A stretch of 38,467 bases of DNA from assembly GCA_016222905.1 (NCBI GenBank), contig JACRPZ010000056.1:1-38467 (forward strand), read 5' to 3'. Positions 1 through 8,131 of the stretch are shown piece after piece (the stretch's first letter is position 1; each line of letters opens with the position of its first letter). Below the pieces are notes generated by a model. The model was not told the origin of the DNA, made no database searches, and was given only the letters and a program-made list of their open reading frames with translations. Source of the stretch: Nitrospirota bacterium (lineage in GTDB: Bacteria; Nitrospirota; Thermodesulfovibrionia; UBA6902). The position numbers and the translations under genes were made by a program.

Positions 1-257
1 GTCGATTTCTCAACGGAGGAGACGAAAAACAGAAATTGTCTCTCGGAAGCTCCAAGACTGAAGTGAAGTCTCTTTGCTTCCTCCAGACAAGACTTATGGA
101 GTGTGCACTTTATACTTGAAAAACTTTTTCATAGATGACGACTTCTTGTTGAAAATGTTGTTTTAAGACAAGCTCTTTGCCCCTATTTAATGTTAAAAGA
201 AAGTGATAAACTAAGGATAACGAGAAGGGCTAATTTTATCCTTCTTTAAAGGAGCAG
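1..257. other. Leader region upstream of fixH, no gene identified
   Basis: No gene is recognised here. One forward frame is open from the window edge to a TGA at 117-119 and could be the C-terminal tail of a gene cut by the window, but the peptide is not recognisable. The rest is AT-rich and probably holds the promoter for the oxidase-maturation cluster. I looked for an FNR-type box (TTGAT-N4-ATCAA) and did not see one. A clear Shine-Dalgarno sequence (AAAGGAG, about 247-253) precedes the fixH start. Confidence 0.3.
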
Positions 258-710
258 ATGAAGACCTTAATCAGCATAGTAGTTATAGTGGGGCTTGCAG
301 CGGTGATCGGCGCTGTTGTCGTAGGGGTAAGGAGTTTTGACGGCACTGTCATTGCAAAGCCTTATGAAGAAGGGCTTGCCTGGGATGAAGCCCGCAAGGA
401 TAGGGCTGAGCTTGGGTGGAGCATAAAACTAAATGCCGGCATCTTTAAAGTGGGAGAGAATGATTTACAATTCACTCTCCTTGATAAGCAGGGCTCTCCT
501 CTTGATCTTCCCGCAGAAGTATCTCTTAATTTCAGCAGGCCGTCAACAGATGCTTACGACAGGAAGGTTGATGTGCAAAAATTAGGCGCAGGTCTTTACA
601 GGGCATTAGTGAATTTCCCATTATATGGACAGTGGGATATTAAGATATATCTTATTAAGAATGCGAAGAAGATTGAATTTAAAGAGAGGGTTTTTGTGGG
701 GAAAGGGTGA
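258..710 (+). CDS. fixH: FixH/CcoH-like cbb3 oxidase assembly protein
   Basis: 150 residues with one N-terminal membrane anchor (about residues 4-24) followed by an extracytoplasmic beta-rich domain. This matches the usual length and layout of FixH proteins, which help assemble cbb3-type cytochrome c oxidase. The family-like features are the aromatic 'KPYEEGLAWDE' stretch after the anchor, and the C-terminal 'GLYRALVNFPLYGQWDIKI' segment, which resembles the end of FixH domains. The ATG follows AAAGGAG at good spacing. It is the first gene of a forward run that continues with a cytochrome c, a SafE-like protein, ccoI and ccoS, and this context strongly supports the call. Identity with any particular FixH is not established, because the family is poorly conserved in sequence. 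Confidence 0.8.
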   Translation: MKTLISIVVIVGLAAVIGAVVVGVRSFDGTVIAKPYEEGLAWDEARKDRAELGWSIKLNAGIFKVGENDLQFTLLDKQGSPLDLPAEVSLNFSRPSTDAYDRKVDVQKLGAGLYRALVNFPLYGQWDIKIYLIKNAKKIEFKERVFVGKG

Positions 711-742
711 AATGAATAAGGTGGTATCTTATTTGTAATCTC

Positions 743-828
743 AAAATCCCCCTTAATCCCCCTTTTTCAAAGTGGGAAAACTGCATTTATACCCCTCTTT
801 GGCAAAGAGGGGGCAGGGGAGATTTTCC
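743..828. repeat. Palindromic GC-rich intergenic repeat
   Basis: This stretch between fixH and the cytochrome gene has runs of C on one side and runs of G on the other. The inner hairpin is perfect: CCCCTCTTT at 792-800 pairs with AAAGAGGGG at 804-812 around a 3-nt loop. The flanks (AAAATCCCCC at 743 and GGGGAGATTTT near 816-826) form an imperfect outer stem. Similar C-run/G-run palindromes occur at 12914-12996, 15286-15333 and 20784-20808, so it looks like a member of a dispersed repeat family. It might also fold in the mRNA between fixH and the next gene. Confidence 0.65.
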
Positions 829-881
829 AAAAACTTATTTTGAACAATAATAACTCATAAACTTTAAAAGGAGGATTGAAA

Positions 882-1241
882 ATGAGGAAGACGGTTTTAT
901 TCATCATGGCCATTGTTTTATCACTCTCATTTCTGGCGATGAACGCCTGTGAGAAGAAAAAGTCGGAGGAAGCGAAGGTTACAACCAATGCAGTAGCTGT
1001 TGATACTGAGGGCGCGCAATTATTCAAGCAGCATTGCGAGGTCTGCCACGGCGAAGGAGGTAAAGGCAATATCGGCCCTGACCTTACAGACAGTAAATGG
1101 AAATATGGGAGCTCTGATGATGAGATATTCACCACGATAGCAAAAGGTAGAAGCGGCGGAATGCCTTCGTGGGAAAACCAGCTCAGCGCGGAGAAGATCA
1201 AAGAGCTTACAACCTACATAAGGAGTCTTGGAGGGAAGTAG
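882..1241 (+). CDS. Lipoprotein monohaem cytochrome c
   Basis: About 119 residues. The N-terminus is a hydrophobic signal ending in a lipobox-like AMNAC, so the mature protein is probably lipid-anchored on the periplasmic side. A single haem-binding CxxCH (CEVCH, C52/C55/H56) is followed by GEGGKGNIGPDLTD, and the likely axial methionine lies in the GGMPSW segment, as in class I cytochromes of the CcoP C-terminal type. I chose ATG 882 because AAAAGGAGG (866-874) sits at the right distance; a TTG six bases upstream would be too close. Its place inside an oxidase-maturation cluster suggests it is an electron donor to, or a haem subunit associated with, a cbb3-type oxidase. That role is inferred. 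Confidence 0.85.
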   Translation: MRKTVLFIMAIVLSLSFLAMNACEKKKSEEAKVTTNAVAVDTEGAQLFKQHCEVCHGEGGKGNIGPDLTDSKWKYGSSDDEIFTTIAKGRSGGMPSWENQLSAEKIKELTTYIRSLGGK

Positions 1242-1248
1242 CAAATTA

Positions 1249-1989
1249 ATGGAGCCGTCCTATTTGCTTGCTGTTACAACCAACGCTGCTCAGCATGCGC
1301 ATCGTCATTTGCCAATGGCGCCTTCTTATATGCTCGCTTTTACAACAGGCCTTCTCGGCGGCATGGGGCACTGCATAGGTATGTGTGGGCCGATTGTCGC
1401 CTCTTATGCCTTCCACGGAGCTTCTCACTCTGATAAAAGAAACATTGCGCAAAATATTTTTCCTCACCTCGCTTACAATGCAGGCCGCATCACTACGTAT
1501 ATGTTCGTTGGCGCGGCAATGGGTTTCACAGGGTCGTTCATTAACAACATCGCAGGATTTAGAAATATTGTGACGATAGCTGCCGGACTGATGATGATAC
1601 TTATGGGCATAAGCATATCAGGGATTTTTGGAAGGACGGACTGGCTGGAGAAACACAACAGTTATATTTTGAGAGGAGGCCGGAGGTTGCTGCAAGGAAA
1701 ATCCCTCTTGAGATATTTCCCTCTAGGGCTTCTCTTGGGGTTTCTCCCATGCGGGTTTTCATATGCTGCCTTTGTTGCGGCAGCAGGCACAGGCAGTCTC
1801 CTGTCAGGATTGATACTTACGCTCCTCTTTGGGCTCGGCACCCTTCCCGCGCTCCTGCTCTTCGGGTTTGCCGCTTCATCCATAAGCAGCAGACTGAGAG
1901 GGATATTATATAAGGCAGCAGGTGTAATTGTAATAGTGATGGGCGCGCTCTTCATCCTGAAGGGGATAAGGCTTTATGCTCAAGTGTGA
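1249..1989 (+). CDS. SafE/TauE-like (DsbD_2) membrane protein
   Basis: About 246 residues with around six membrane segments. Two conserved turns are visible: GGMGHCIGMCGPIV near the N-terminus and LGFLPCGFSYAAF in the middle. Both are typical of the DsbD-transmembrane-like family annotated 'sulfite exporter TauE/SafE', whose members are often found in ccoGHIS clusters and are suspected of copper or thiol handling. A histidine-rich stretch (HAHRH) near the N-terminus fits metal binding. The start ATG 1249 lies eight bases after the cytochrome stop, with GGAGGGAAG upstream. The 3' end overlaps the ATPase start by 14 bases, indicating translational coupling. The actual transported species is unknown. 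Confidence 0.8.
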   Translation: MEPSYLLAVTTNAAQHAHRHLPMAPSYMLAFTTGLLGGMGHCIGMCGPIVASYAFHGASHSDKRNIAQNIFPHLAYNAGRITTYMFVGAAMGFTGSFINNIAGFRNIVTIAAGLMMILMGISISGIFGRTDWLEKHNSYILRGGRRLLQGKSLLRYFPLGLLLGFLPCGFSYAAFVAAAGTGSLLSGLILTLLFGLGTLPALLLFGFAASSISSRLRGILYKAAGVIVIVMGALFILKGIRLYAQV

Positions 1990-4408
1990 CCATTGCCTGC
2001 TTGAGATGACTGAAGAGAAGGCTGTTCCTGATACGATAAACGGTCAGAAGAAGCTTTTCTGCTGTCATGGATGCAAAGGCGTTTACCGGCTTATCAATGA
2101 GGAAGAGCTTGGGGAGTTCTATGCGAAGAGAGATTCTTCATGGATACCGGGCCCGCCGGATGAGGGCAGGATAGATATCTCAGCATTCGCTGATATTGTC
2201 AAACAGACGGGCAATGAATCAGAGATAGACCTCTTCTTTCATGGGATACGGTGCGCCTCATGCGTCTGGTTGATCGAGAGAATGCTTCTTAAGACAGAGG
2301 GCGTAAAGTTCGCACGGCTCAATTACGCGACCCACAAGGCAAAGATCAGGTGGGATTCTTCCCTTGTCTCCCTTGAAAAGCTCCTGAAGAAGGTCAATGC
2401 AATCGGCTATACGCCAAAGTTAGTGACTCGGGGCGGGTCTGATGAATTCACAAAAGCGCGGAGAGATCTTCTCTTAAGATTCGGCACAGCCGCGTTCTTC
2501 TCAATGCAGCTTATGGTCTTTTCCACAGCCCTTTACGCTGGCTACTTTCAGGGCATCGCTTCCGGCACAAGGACACTTCTTCAACTGCTCTCTCTCTTGC
2601 TTGCAACGCCGATACTCTTCTATTCAGGCTCCCCATTTATCAGGGGCTCAATCACGGGGTTGAGAAACCTGAACTTTAATATGGATCTTCTTATCGTCAC
2701 AGGCGCAGGCTCTGCGTACCTGTATAGCATCTATCAGATATTTATTGGCGGCGAGGTTTATTTTGACACCTCAGCAATGATAATAACCCTGATACTGCTT
2801 GGTAGATATATAGAGACAGGTGCAAAAGCAAGGGCATCTGAGGTGATAACACGGCTTCTGTCGCTAAGTCCGAAAGAGACGAGGCTTGTAATACGGAACA
2901 TTGAAGGGAGAGAAGGTTCTGAGAAAGTAGAGATGGTTCCTGTAACAGACATTAAAGAAGGCGATCTCATCCTTATAAAACCCGGTGAGAGGGTCCCGCT
3001 TGACGGTACAGTCACTGAAGGTTCATCAGAGGTTGATGAATCTCCGCTTACAGGTGAGTCAAGGCCTGTCTCCAAACATCAGGGAAGCGAGGTCTTCTCA
3101 GGAACGCAGAACCTTTACGGCAGTTTTGTATTTGAGGTTAAGAGAAGAGGAGAAGATACAGTCCTTTCGCATATTATAAAGACTGTTGAAGATGCTCAGG
3201 CAAGACGCGCGCCTGTGCAGGCCCTGGCTGACAGGGTGGTCGGTTATTTTGTGCCTGCGGTTCTGACCCTGAGTTTCATAACAGCTGTATTCTGGCTCTT
3301 CTCAGGCAGCGCGCTCACAGTAGCAGTGATGAACGCCGTCTCTGTGCTTGTGATAGCCTGCCCATGCGCGCTTGGGCTTGCAACGCCGCTTGCGATATTG
3401 ACGGGAACCACGCGCGGCGCATCAAAAGGGATATTCATAAAAGGCGGAGATGTCATAGAGAGGGCAAAAGATATAGACACAGTAGTGCTGGATAAGACAG
3501 GAACTATAACGGAAGGGAAGCCTGAGCTTGCGGCATTTAAAGGATTAGGCATTTCAGATAATGAAACATTGTGTCTCGCCTCCTCGCTTGAACTTCTTTC
3601 AGAACATTCCATAGGAAAGGCGATTGTGGCTGGGAGCGCAGGAATGCAAGCATATATTGTTTCAGACTTTGCCGCATATCCCGGGAGAGGCGTGAAGGGA
3701 TATATAAATGGGAAGCCCGCGCTTATCGGGAACAAAAACTTTATTGAGTCTGAAGGCGTTGATGATATGCTGTCCGAAGAACTTACCTCATGGGTTCACG
3801 CTGAAGAGGATTCGGGCCGGACAGCGGTTTACTTATCCTATGACGGAAAGATTGCAGGCATATTCATCATCTCTGATACAATTAGAGGAGAGGCAAGAGA
3901 GACGGTTAAAGAGATTGAGAAGACGGGAAGCAGTGTTTTAATGATAACAGGTGACGACAATAAAGCCGCCCTATCTGTTGCAAAAGAGGCCGGGATATCC
4001 GAGGATAATGTGGCGGCTCAGAAGTCCCCGTCAGAGAAGGCTGAGGAGATAACAGTGATGCAGGGCAAAGGAAGACATGTTATGATGGTCGGCGACGGGA
4101 TAAACGACGCGCCCGCGCTTGTGCAGGCTGATATCGGCGTTGCGATGGGAAGGGCAACAGATATAGCCCTTGAGAGCTCTGATATTGTCCTGATGAGAAA
4201 TGACCTGAGGATGATCCCTGAGACATTGAGGCTCTCCAAGGCAACCTACAATGTTATCAGGCAGAACCTCTTCTGGGCATTAATTTACAACCTCATTGCC
4301 GTGCCTCTGGCTATAATGGGGATGCTTCATCCGATCGTTGCTGCTATAGCAATGAGCCTCAGTTCTTTAAGTGTCGTCGGGAATTCAATGAGGCTCAAAA
4401 GGACCTGA
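1976..4408 (+). CDS. ccoI: CcoI/FixI-type copper-transporting P1B ATPase
   Basis: 810 residues. The order of motifs is: an N-terminal cysteine-rich metal-binding region (CDHC at 4-7, CCHGCKG at 29-35), an HMA-like domain with CASC (C93, C96), the membrane block, the transport motif CPC (C462) in ACPCALGLATP, the phosphorylated aspartate D506 in DKTGT, and the hinge GDGINDAP. The N-terminal double cysteine domain ahead of HMA is characteristic of the FixI/CcoI branch, which delivers copper for cbb3 oxidase maturation rather than only detoxifying copper. The start overlaps the upstream membrane gene and has AAGGGGAT before it. The ccoS gene follows after one base. All catalytic motifs are intact. 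Confidence 0.95.
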   Translation: MLKCDHCLLEMTEEKAVPDTINGQKKLFCCHGCKGVYRLINEEELGEFYAKRDSSWIPGPPDEGRIDISAFADIVKQTGNESEIDLFFHGIRCASCVWLIERMLLKTEGVKFARLNYATHKAKIRWDSSLVSLEKLLKKVNAIGYTPKLVTRGGSDEFTKARRDLLLRFGTAAFFSMQLMVFSTALYAGYFQGIASGTRTLLQLLSLLLATPILFYSGSPFIRGSITGLRNLNFNMDLLIVTGAGSAYLYSIYQIFIGGEVYFDTSAMIITLILLGRYIETGAKARASEVITRLLSLSPKETRLVIRNIEGREGSEKVEMVPVTDIKEGDLILIKPGERVPLDGTVTEGSSEVDESPLTGESRPVSKHQGSEVFSGTQNLYGSFVFEVKRRGEDTVLSHIIKTVEDAQARRAPVQALADRVVGYFVPAVLTLSFITAVFWLFSGSALTVAVMNAVSVLVIACPCALGLATPLAILTGTTRGASKGIFIKGGDVIERAKDIDTVVLDKTGTITEGKPELAAFKGLGISDNETLCLASSLELLSEHSIGKAIVAGSAGMQAYIVSDFAAYPGRGVKGYINGKPALIGNKNFIESEGVDDMLSEELTSWVHAEEDSGRTAVYLSYDGKIAGIFIISDTIRGEARETVKEIEKTGSSVLMITGDDNKAALSVAKEAGISEDNVAAQKSPSEKAEEITVMQGKGRHVMMVGDGINDAPALVQADIGVAMGRATDIALESSDIVLMRNDLRMIPETLRLSKATYNVIRQNLFWALIYNLIAVPLAIMGMLHPIVAAIAMSLSSLSVVGNSMRLKRT

Positions 4409-4409
4409 T

Positions 4410-4562
4410 ATGTGGAGCGTTATTCTCTTGATATTTTTTACATTTTGCATAGGGCTTGCCGCGTGGTTATTGTTTCTGTGGTCGGTAAAAAGCGGACAGT
4501 ATGATGATATAGAGGGGCCGAAATACAGGATGCTGGATGATGATAATGATAAGAAAAAATGA
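4410..4562 (+). CDS. ccoS: CcoS-type cbb3 oxidase maturation protein
   Basis: A 50-codon gene that starts one base after the ccoI stop. It encodes a short N-terminal tail, a single membrane helix (about residues 4-25, WSVILLIFF to LLFLW) and the sequence SGQYDDIEGPKYRML, which is the signature of the CcoS/FixS family (QYDDLEGPAxRIL in others). The acidic-lysine tail DDDNDKKK ends it. CcoS is needed for cofactor insertion in cbb3 oxidase, and this position directly behind ccoI is the standard one. The function assignment rests on both the motif and the synteny. Confidence 0.93.
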   Translation: MWSVILLIFFTFCIGLAAWLLFLWSVKSGQYDDIEGPKYRMLDDDNDKKK

Positions 4563-4587
4563 TAAAATTGCCGGAGGAGATTAATCT

Positions 4588-5253
4588 ATGACTCTTGAAA
4601 TTGGCTTACTTGCCCTTGAATCCATACTTCTTGTAGCTACGATCATACTGGTTGTTTACAGCATTAGGGAAGGCAGGCAGAGGGACAAACTTTTGCTTGA
4701 GATGGGAAAAGCAACAAAGATACTTACCCGTCAGGAATATTTTCTTACAGTCCTTGATTCCATGCTTGGGGCGCAGGAAGAGATAGTGGGGTGTATTACG
4801 GGAAGAATTCCGGCAGGAGACGATAAACAGATGACAAGGGATATATTTTCCACTATTGAGAGCATTGCAAAAAAAGGCATAAGGGTTAAGTACCTTATGC
4901 CTAAGTTTCCGGACAGACTGCATATGGGTTATCTTTATACGAAGGCAGGCGCAGAGGTTTTATACAGCAGCTGCCTTATGGTGCATAACATGCGTTTTAT
5001 AATTATTGACGAACGAATCGTTGTAATTGGCGTTCCCGAAAGCGTTGGAGAGACAGAGGCGACCAAAAAGGGATACAGAATACCCTCCGAAGGGCTTGCG
5101 ATGGTGCTCAGAAATTATTTTAACTCCTGCGAAAAACAGATGGGTTTTGCTGACTACGCAAGAGAGGTGATGAATCAGACCGGCGCAACGCTCCAGCATC
5201 TGGCGAGGGAGTATAAAATAGACGAAGCAGAGTTGAAGAAACTTGCGGGATAG
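4588..5253 (+). CDS. Membrane-anchored PLD-like domain protein
   Basis: 221 residues. Residues about 4-26 form one hydrophobic helix, followed by a charged linker and a soluble domain. The pattern 'SIAKKGIRVKYLMPK', 'GYLYTKAGAEVLYSS' and 'HNMRFIIIDERIVVIGV' resembles the half-domain of the phospholipase D-like fold also seen in TrmB-type regulators. The HxKxxxxD catalytic motif is degenerate (lysine replaced, aspartate displaced), so an active phosphodiesterase is unlikely. The C-terminus (RNYFNSCEKQMGF) resembles the usual end of such domains. It lies 25 bases after ccoS with GGAGGAG before the start, so it is probably co-transcribed with the oxidase maturation genes. The role is unknown; a sensory or scaffold role is a guess. 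Confidence 0.65.
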   Translation: MTLEIGLLALESILLVATIILVVYSIREGRQRDKLLLEMGKATKILTRQEYFLTVLDSMLGAQEEIVGCITGRIPAGDDKQMTRDIFSTIESIAKKGIRVKYLMPKFPDRLHMGYLYTKAGAEVLYSSCLMVHNMRFIIIDERIVVIGVPESVGETEATKKGYRIPSEGLAMVLRNYFNSCEKQMGFADYAREVMNQTGATLQHLAREYKIDEAELKKLAG

Positions 5254-5314
5254 AAGATGAAGGAGTTTTGATTCACTATTTGGATATTCCCAACTTAACC
5301 AAGATGGGTTGCTT

Positions 5315-5632
5315 CTATTTTTTAATTAAATCAATAATAATTCCAATAATAAACGATAACAATATATAAATCATGATTGACGCTAAAATAAAATTGACAT
5401 CTGAGCCTAATACGCTATTCTCACCATAAACACTTAATCCATATTTACCTATAATCACTTCAAGCAATGAAGTCGGTGGCGTAATAAATAATACAGCATA
5501 TAATGCGCTGTACATATTCCCTCCATGTATTGAAGGGCTAAGCATGCCAACAATAAATGGCAATGATATAAGAAAACTTATTGCTCCTGTCATAAGAGGT
5601 AATTTATGTTTCCATCCAAATCTTTTCCACAT
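5315..5632 (-). CDS. Small hypothetical membrane protein, AT-rich
   Basis: 105 residues with about three predicted membrane segments (around residues 12-32, 42-62 and 80-102). No family is recognised. It sits alone on the minus strand between the oxidase cluster and the flavoprotein gene. Its base composition is visibly more AT-rich than its neighbours, which suggests recent acquisition or weak constraint. A plausible AGGA ribosome site lies just upstream of the ATG. I think it is a real gene because of the coherent hydrophobic pattern, but no function can be proposed. The 154 bases between it and 5787 show no other gene. Confidence 0.5.
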   Translation of the reverse strand: MWKRFGWKHKLPLMTGAISFLISLPFIVGMLSPSIHGGNMYSALYAVLFITPPTSLLEVIIGKYGLSVYGENSVLGSDVNFILASIMIYILLSFIIGIIIDLIKK

Positions 5633-5786
5633 AGATTCGTCCTACCTTATTGGGTGGGCGCTAACAGGTTTTTTTACTCATTTCTATTCTTTGTAAAAGT
5701 ATAACCGCAATTAAAGGAACAATCAACGAGAATTGTAAAAAAGGCTTTATTATGTTGGCAGGATTTATAAAATAGATGGGAGAGAT

Positions 5787-6356
5787 TTATTTAACCAATC
5801 TTTTCCCGGCTTCGTAGGAATCTTTAAGGGCTGTAGGATGTTTCTGTATCGCCCCTTTTGCATCCACCTCTTTATAAAAGAGAGTTTCATGTTCAGGCAC
5901 GCTGATAGTCCTGAAGAACGCCTTTGCAGTTGCCTCGCCGCACGTAAAACCTGTATCGCTCTTCATCCCGCCGACCAAGAGCAGAAGCCCCTTTCTTCCA
6001 AACACGCCGGGAGGTATAGGCTTCTTCAGAAGATATTTCTTGCACCAGAAAGCTTGGCAGCGGTCTATCAGCGCCTTTATCTGCGCTGAGAGGCCAAAGA
6101 AGAATATGGGCGAGGCGAGGATGAAACGGTCTCCATCCTGAATAGCCTGATATACCTTTTTCATATCATCATCAATAATACATTCGCCGGTCTCTTCGCA
6201 TTGTCCGCAATTCAGGCAAGGAGATAGCTTCATTATGTTGGGCTTGAAAACGGTCACATCGTGCCCCTCTTCTTCGACAGCCCTTACCGCCTCATTGAGC
6301 AGGAGTTCTGTATTGCCCCCAACTCTTGGACTCCCAAGAAATGCTATAACTTTCAT
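5787..6356 (-). CDS. Iron-sulfur flavoprotein (NADPH-dependent FMN reductase fold)
   Basis: 189 residues. The flavodoxin-like start FLGSPRVGGNTELLL gives the FMN-phosphate loop. Then comes CLNCGQCEETGEC (C47, C50, C53, C59), which is the compact CX2CX2CX5C iron-sulfur motif of the Isf family. ASPIFFFGLSAQIKALIDR is the typical second flavin-contact segment. Such proteins move electrons in the cytoplasm of anaerobes, often in oxygen or peroxide reduction. It begins nine bases after the rubrerythrin stop, so the two are probably one transcript, and it may be an electron carrier for rubrerythrin. The partner relation is inferred from position only. Confidence 0.9.
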   Translation of the reverse strand: MKVIAFLGSPRVGGNTELLLNEAVRAVEEEGHDVTVFKPNIMKLSPCLNCGQCEETGECIIDDDMKKVYQAIQDGDRFILASPIFFFGLSAQIKALIDRCQAFWCKKYLLKKPIPPGVFGRKGLLLLVGGMKSDTGFTCGEATAKAFFRTISVPEHETLFYKEVDAKGAIQKHPTALKDSYEAGKRLVK

Positions 6357-6365
6357 AAATGCCTG

Positions 6366-6860
6366 TTAATCTATCTTTCTGAACATCTCTTTTTTTACCC
6401 CGCATACAGGGCATTTATCAGGCGCACTGCCTTCGGCTGTATGCCCGCATACTTCACATACATAATAGTCAACATCTTCGGTGCTGCCAAGACTATCAAG
6501 CATCTTTTTATAAAGGTTTGCGTGAGTTTTTTCAACTTCATTTGCAAAATTGAAACTGCGCAGGGCCCCTTTGTGTCCTTCTGCTTCCGCATCCTTTATC
6601 ATCTGAGGATACATCTCCTTGAACTCAAATGTTTCGCCGCTTATCGCAGCCTCAAGATTCTCTTTCGTACTTTTTACACCGTTTAATTGTTTAAGATGAT
6701 TGTGCGCGTGAATGGTTTCAGCCTCGGCAGCAGCCCTGAAGAGCTTTGCCGCCTGTTTGAACCCCTCCTTATCAGCCTGTTTGGCAAAGGCAAGATACTT
6801 TCTGTTCGCCTGTGATTCACCCGCAAACGCTTCCTTAAGATGTTCTTCTGTTTTTGACAT
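6366..6860 (-). CDS. rbr: Rubrerythrin
   Basis: 164 residues, normal length. The N-terminal ferritin-like four-helix domain shows the diiron-ligand segments EAFAGESQANRKY and EAETIHAHNHL, and further ligands in ISGETFEFKEMYP and NEVEKTHANLY. The C-terminus is a rubredoxin domain with CEVCG and CPVCG. The family reduces hydrogen peroxide with electrons delivered through rubredoxin or flavoproteins and protects anaerobes against oxidative stress. The start has AAAAAAAGGAGG upstream. Downstream lies the iron-sulfur flavoprotein; upstream (same strand, 85 bases away) lie a HEAT-repeat gene and two zinc-ribbon genes. Confidence 0.96.
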   Translation of the reverse strand: MSKTEEHLKEAFAGESQANRKYLAFAKQADKEGFKQAAKLFRAAAEAETIHAHNHLKQLNGVKSTKENLEAAISGETFEFKEMYPQMIKDAEAEGHKGALRSFNFANEVEKTHANLYKKMLDSLGSTEDVDYYVCEVCGHTAEGSAPDKCPVCGVKKEMFRKID

Positions 6861-6945
6861 TAATGCCTCCTTTTTTTATCAGTAACCCCTTAAAGTATAG
6901 CGTGTTCTTCCCACATAAACCAGACTTTTGGATTTGAGGGTATTT

Positions 6946-7629
6946 TCAAGAAGTTTGGAGTGCCGCTTCTATGCCGCTGGATGCTGTCTGTTTAATTGTT
7001 TCAATGGCTTCTGATGCTATATCTCCAACACTCTTTTCCTTAAGTTCCCCCTCTTCATAAAAGGGAACGAGGCCTGTATCACCCTTGAGCTTTTCAAGTT
7101 CGTTAACAGCCGTAAGCGCAAAGAGTTTACCGCATGCAAGGGCAGCATAACCGCGAAGTCTCAGTTCAGGAGATTCAAGAAAGGAGATGACTATAGGGAC
7201 AGCATAATCAACAAACTCAGCATTAATCTTTCCAATCCTGCCTATAGCCCAGAGGACACCCGCGTTCAGCATCTTCTCTTCATGAAAAGAAACTATAATC
7301 GGAGCAATGTCAGCGCACAGTTCCGGGTTGTTCCTTACTATCTCCCCGAGGGTCTCAGGAACACTCCATCCTATGCCCCCGGACTCATCCCTAATCATCC
7401 AGAGCAGTCTTCCGACTGTATTCCTGACATGTCCGGGATCTTCCTTTGCTATCTCTGCCGTTATCACCCCGATAGCCTCCATCGCCCGCCAGGATATAAC
7501 ATCCTTTTTATCATAAGATAGGGATAGCAGCAGGCTTAAGGTCCTTCTCCTGCCATGCGGGAGATTGATTAACTCGTGATACCTCTTCTCTTTTAAGCGC
7601 TTAATGATCTCTTCTTTTACGTCAGTCAT
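6946..7629 (-). CDS. HEAT-repeat protein, DVU0298-like family
   Basis: 227 residues made of alpha-helical HEAT-like repeats (for example 'SWRAMEAIGVITAEIAKED', 'GWSVPETLGEIVRNNPEL', 'GVLWAIGRIGKIN', 'RGYAALACGKLFAL'). The order and the start 'RLKEKRYHELINLPHGRRR' resemble the DVU0298 family of sulfate reducers and relatives, whose function is unknown; this family name is from memory. Its ATG shares a base with the stop of the upstream zinc-ribbon gene (TAATG), so translation is coupled. HEAT arrays are usually protein-binding scaffolds. The neighbours suggest a link to metal-protein or redox-stress biology, but this is context only. Confidence 0.75.
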   Translation of the reverse strand: MTDVKEEIIKRLKEKRYHELINLPHGRRRTLSLLLSLSYDKKDVISWRAMEAIGVITAEIAKEDPGHVRNTVGRLLWMIRDESGGIGWSVPETLGEIVRNNPELCADIAPIIVSFHEEKMLNAGVLWAIGRIGKINAEFVDYAVPIVISFLESPELRLRGYAALACGKLFALTAVNELEKLKGDTGLVPFYEEGELKEKSVGDIASEAIETIKQTASSGIEAALQTS

Positions 7630-8081
7630 TAAGCCGCCTTTCCTTCGTAAGCCTTTCTCCAGCCCTCATGCTTTAAGCGTGACATTCTCTTGACAGCCCA
7701 TCTCTTTATCTCGTCAAAGTATTTCTTTGGGTCTTCTTTTGCCAGATCTGCGAGTTCCTGCTTCTCTTTTAAGCTGTCAATGTGGTCGCCGGGATAGATT
7801 CCGCACCATGTTGCGTACCCCGTGTCAAATAACGTCTCAGGCAGAAGATTTTCCATAACGCTGCCGGGTAGTTTCTGCCTGTACAATCTGATAACATCCA
7901 TATCATATTGGATTATCCAGCCATTATCATTAATCATGCTTATAGGATCAAATGCGATCTTTTTAGAGCATTCAGGGCAATACAGCGTCCTGATGGTTTC
8001 AGGCGGCATTATCTCATCCTTGAATTGAAAGCTTGCCTCCCTCTTCCCGCATCTGCATATTACTTTATGTTCAATACACAT
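7629..8081 (-). CDS. Zinc-ribbon protein of unknown function
   Basis: 150 residues. An N-terminal four-cysteine ribbon is formed by CRCG (about residues 9-12) and CPEC (about 35-38), a likely zinc site. The rest has no catalytic motif that I recognise; it contains 'GWIIQYDMDVIRLYRQKLPG' and a basic C-terminus with repeated KRW/RMSRLK elements. It is translationally coupled to the downstream HEAT-repeat gene, suggesting that the two products work together. AGGAGG precedes the ATG at good spacing. It looks conserved rather than spurious, but I cannot name a function. Confidence 0.7.
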   Translation of the reverse strand: MCIEHKVICRCGKREASFQFKDEIMPPETIRTLYCPECSKKIAFDPISMINDNGWIIQYDMDVIRLYRQKLPGSVMENLLPETLFDTGYATWCGIYPGDHIDSLKEKQELADLAKEDPKKYFDEIKRWAVKRMSRLKHEGWRKAYEGKAA

Positions 8082-8131
8082 GTTCGTTTCCTCCTATCTT
8101 TAATTACCACTGCGCAGGACAAGAAGAGAAC

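Noticed and set aside
767-1201. Minus-strand ORF over the cytochrome c gene
   Set aside because: The plus strand carries a CxxCH cytochrome with signal peptide and ribosome site; the minus frame has no recognisable features and includes the repeat.
4588-5253. Active phospholipase D
   Set aside because: The HxKxxxxD motif is broken: the lysine is missing and the aspartate is shifted, and only one such half-motif is present.
5254-5314. Terminator after the oxidase cluster
   Set aside because: A short AACC/GGTT pairing precedes a T-run at about 5314-5320, but the stem is too weak to call.
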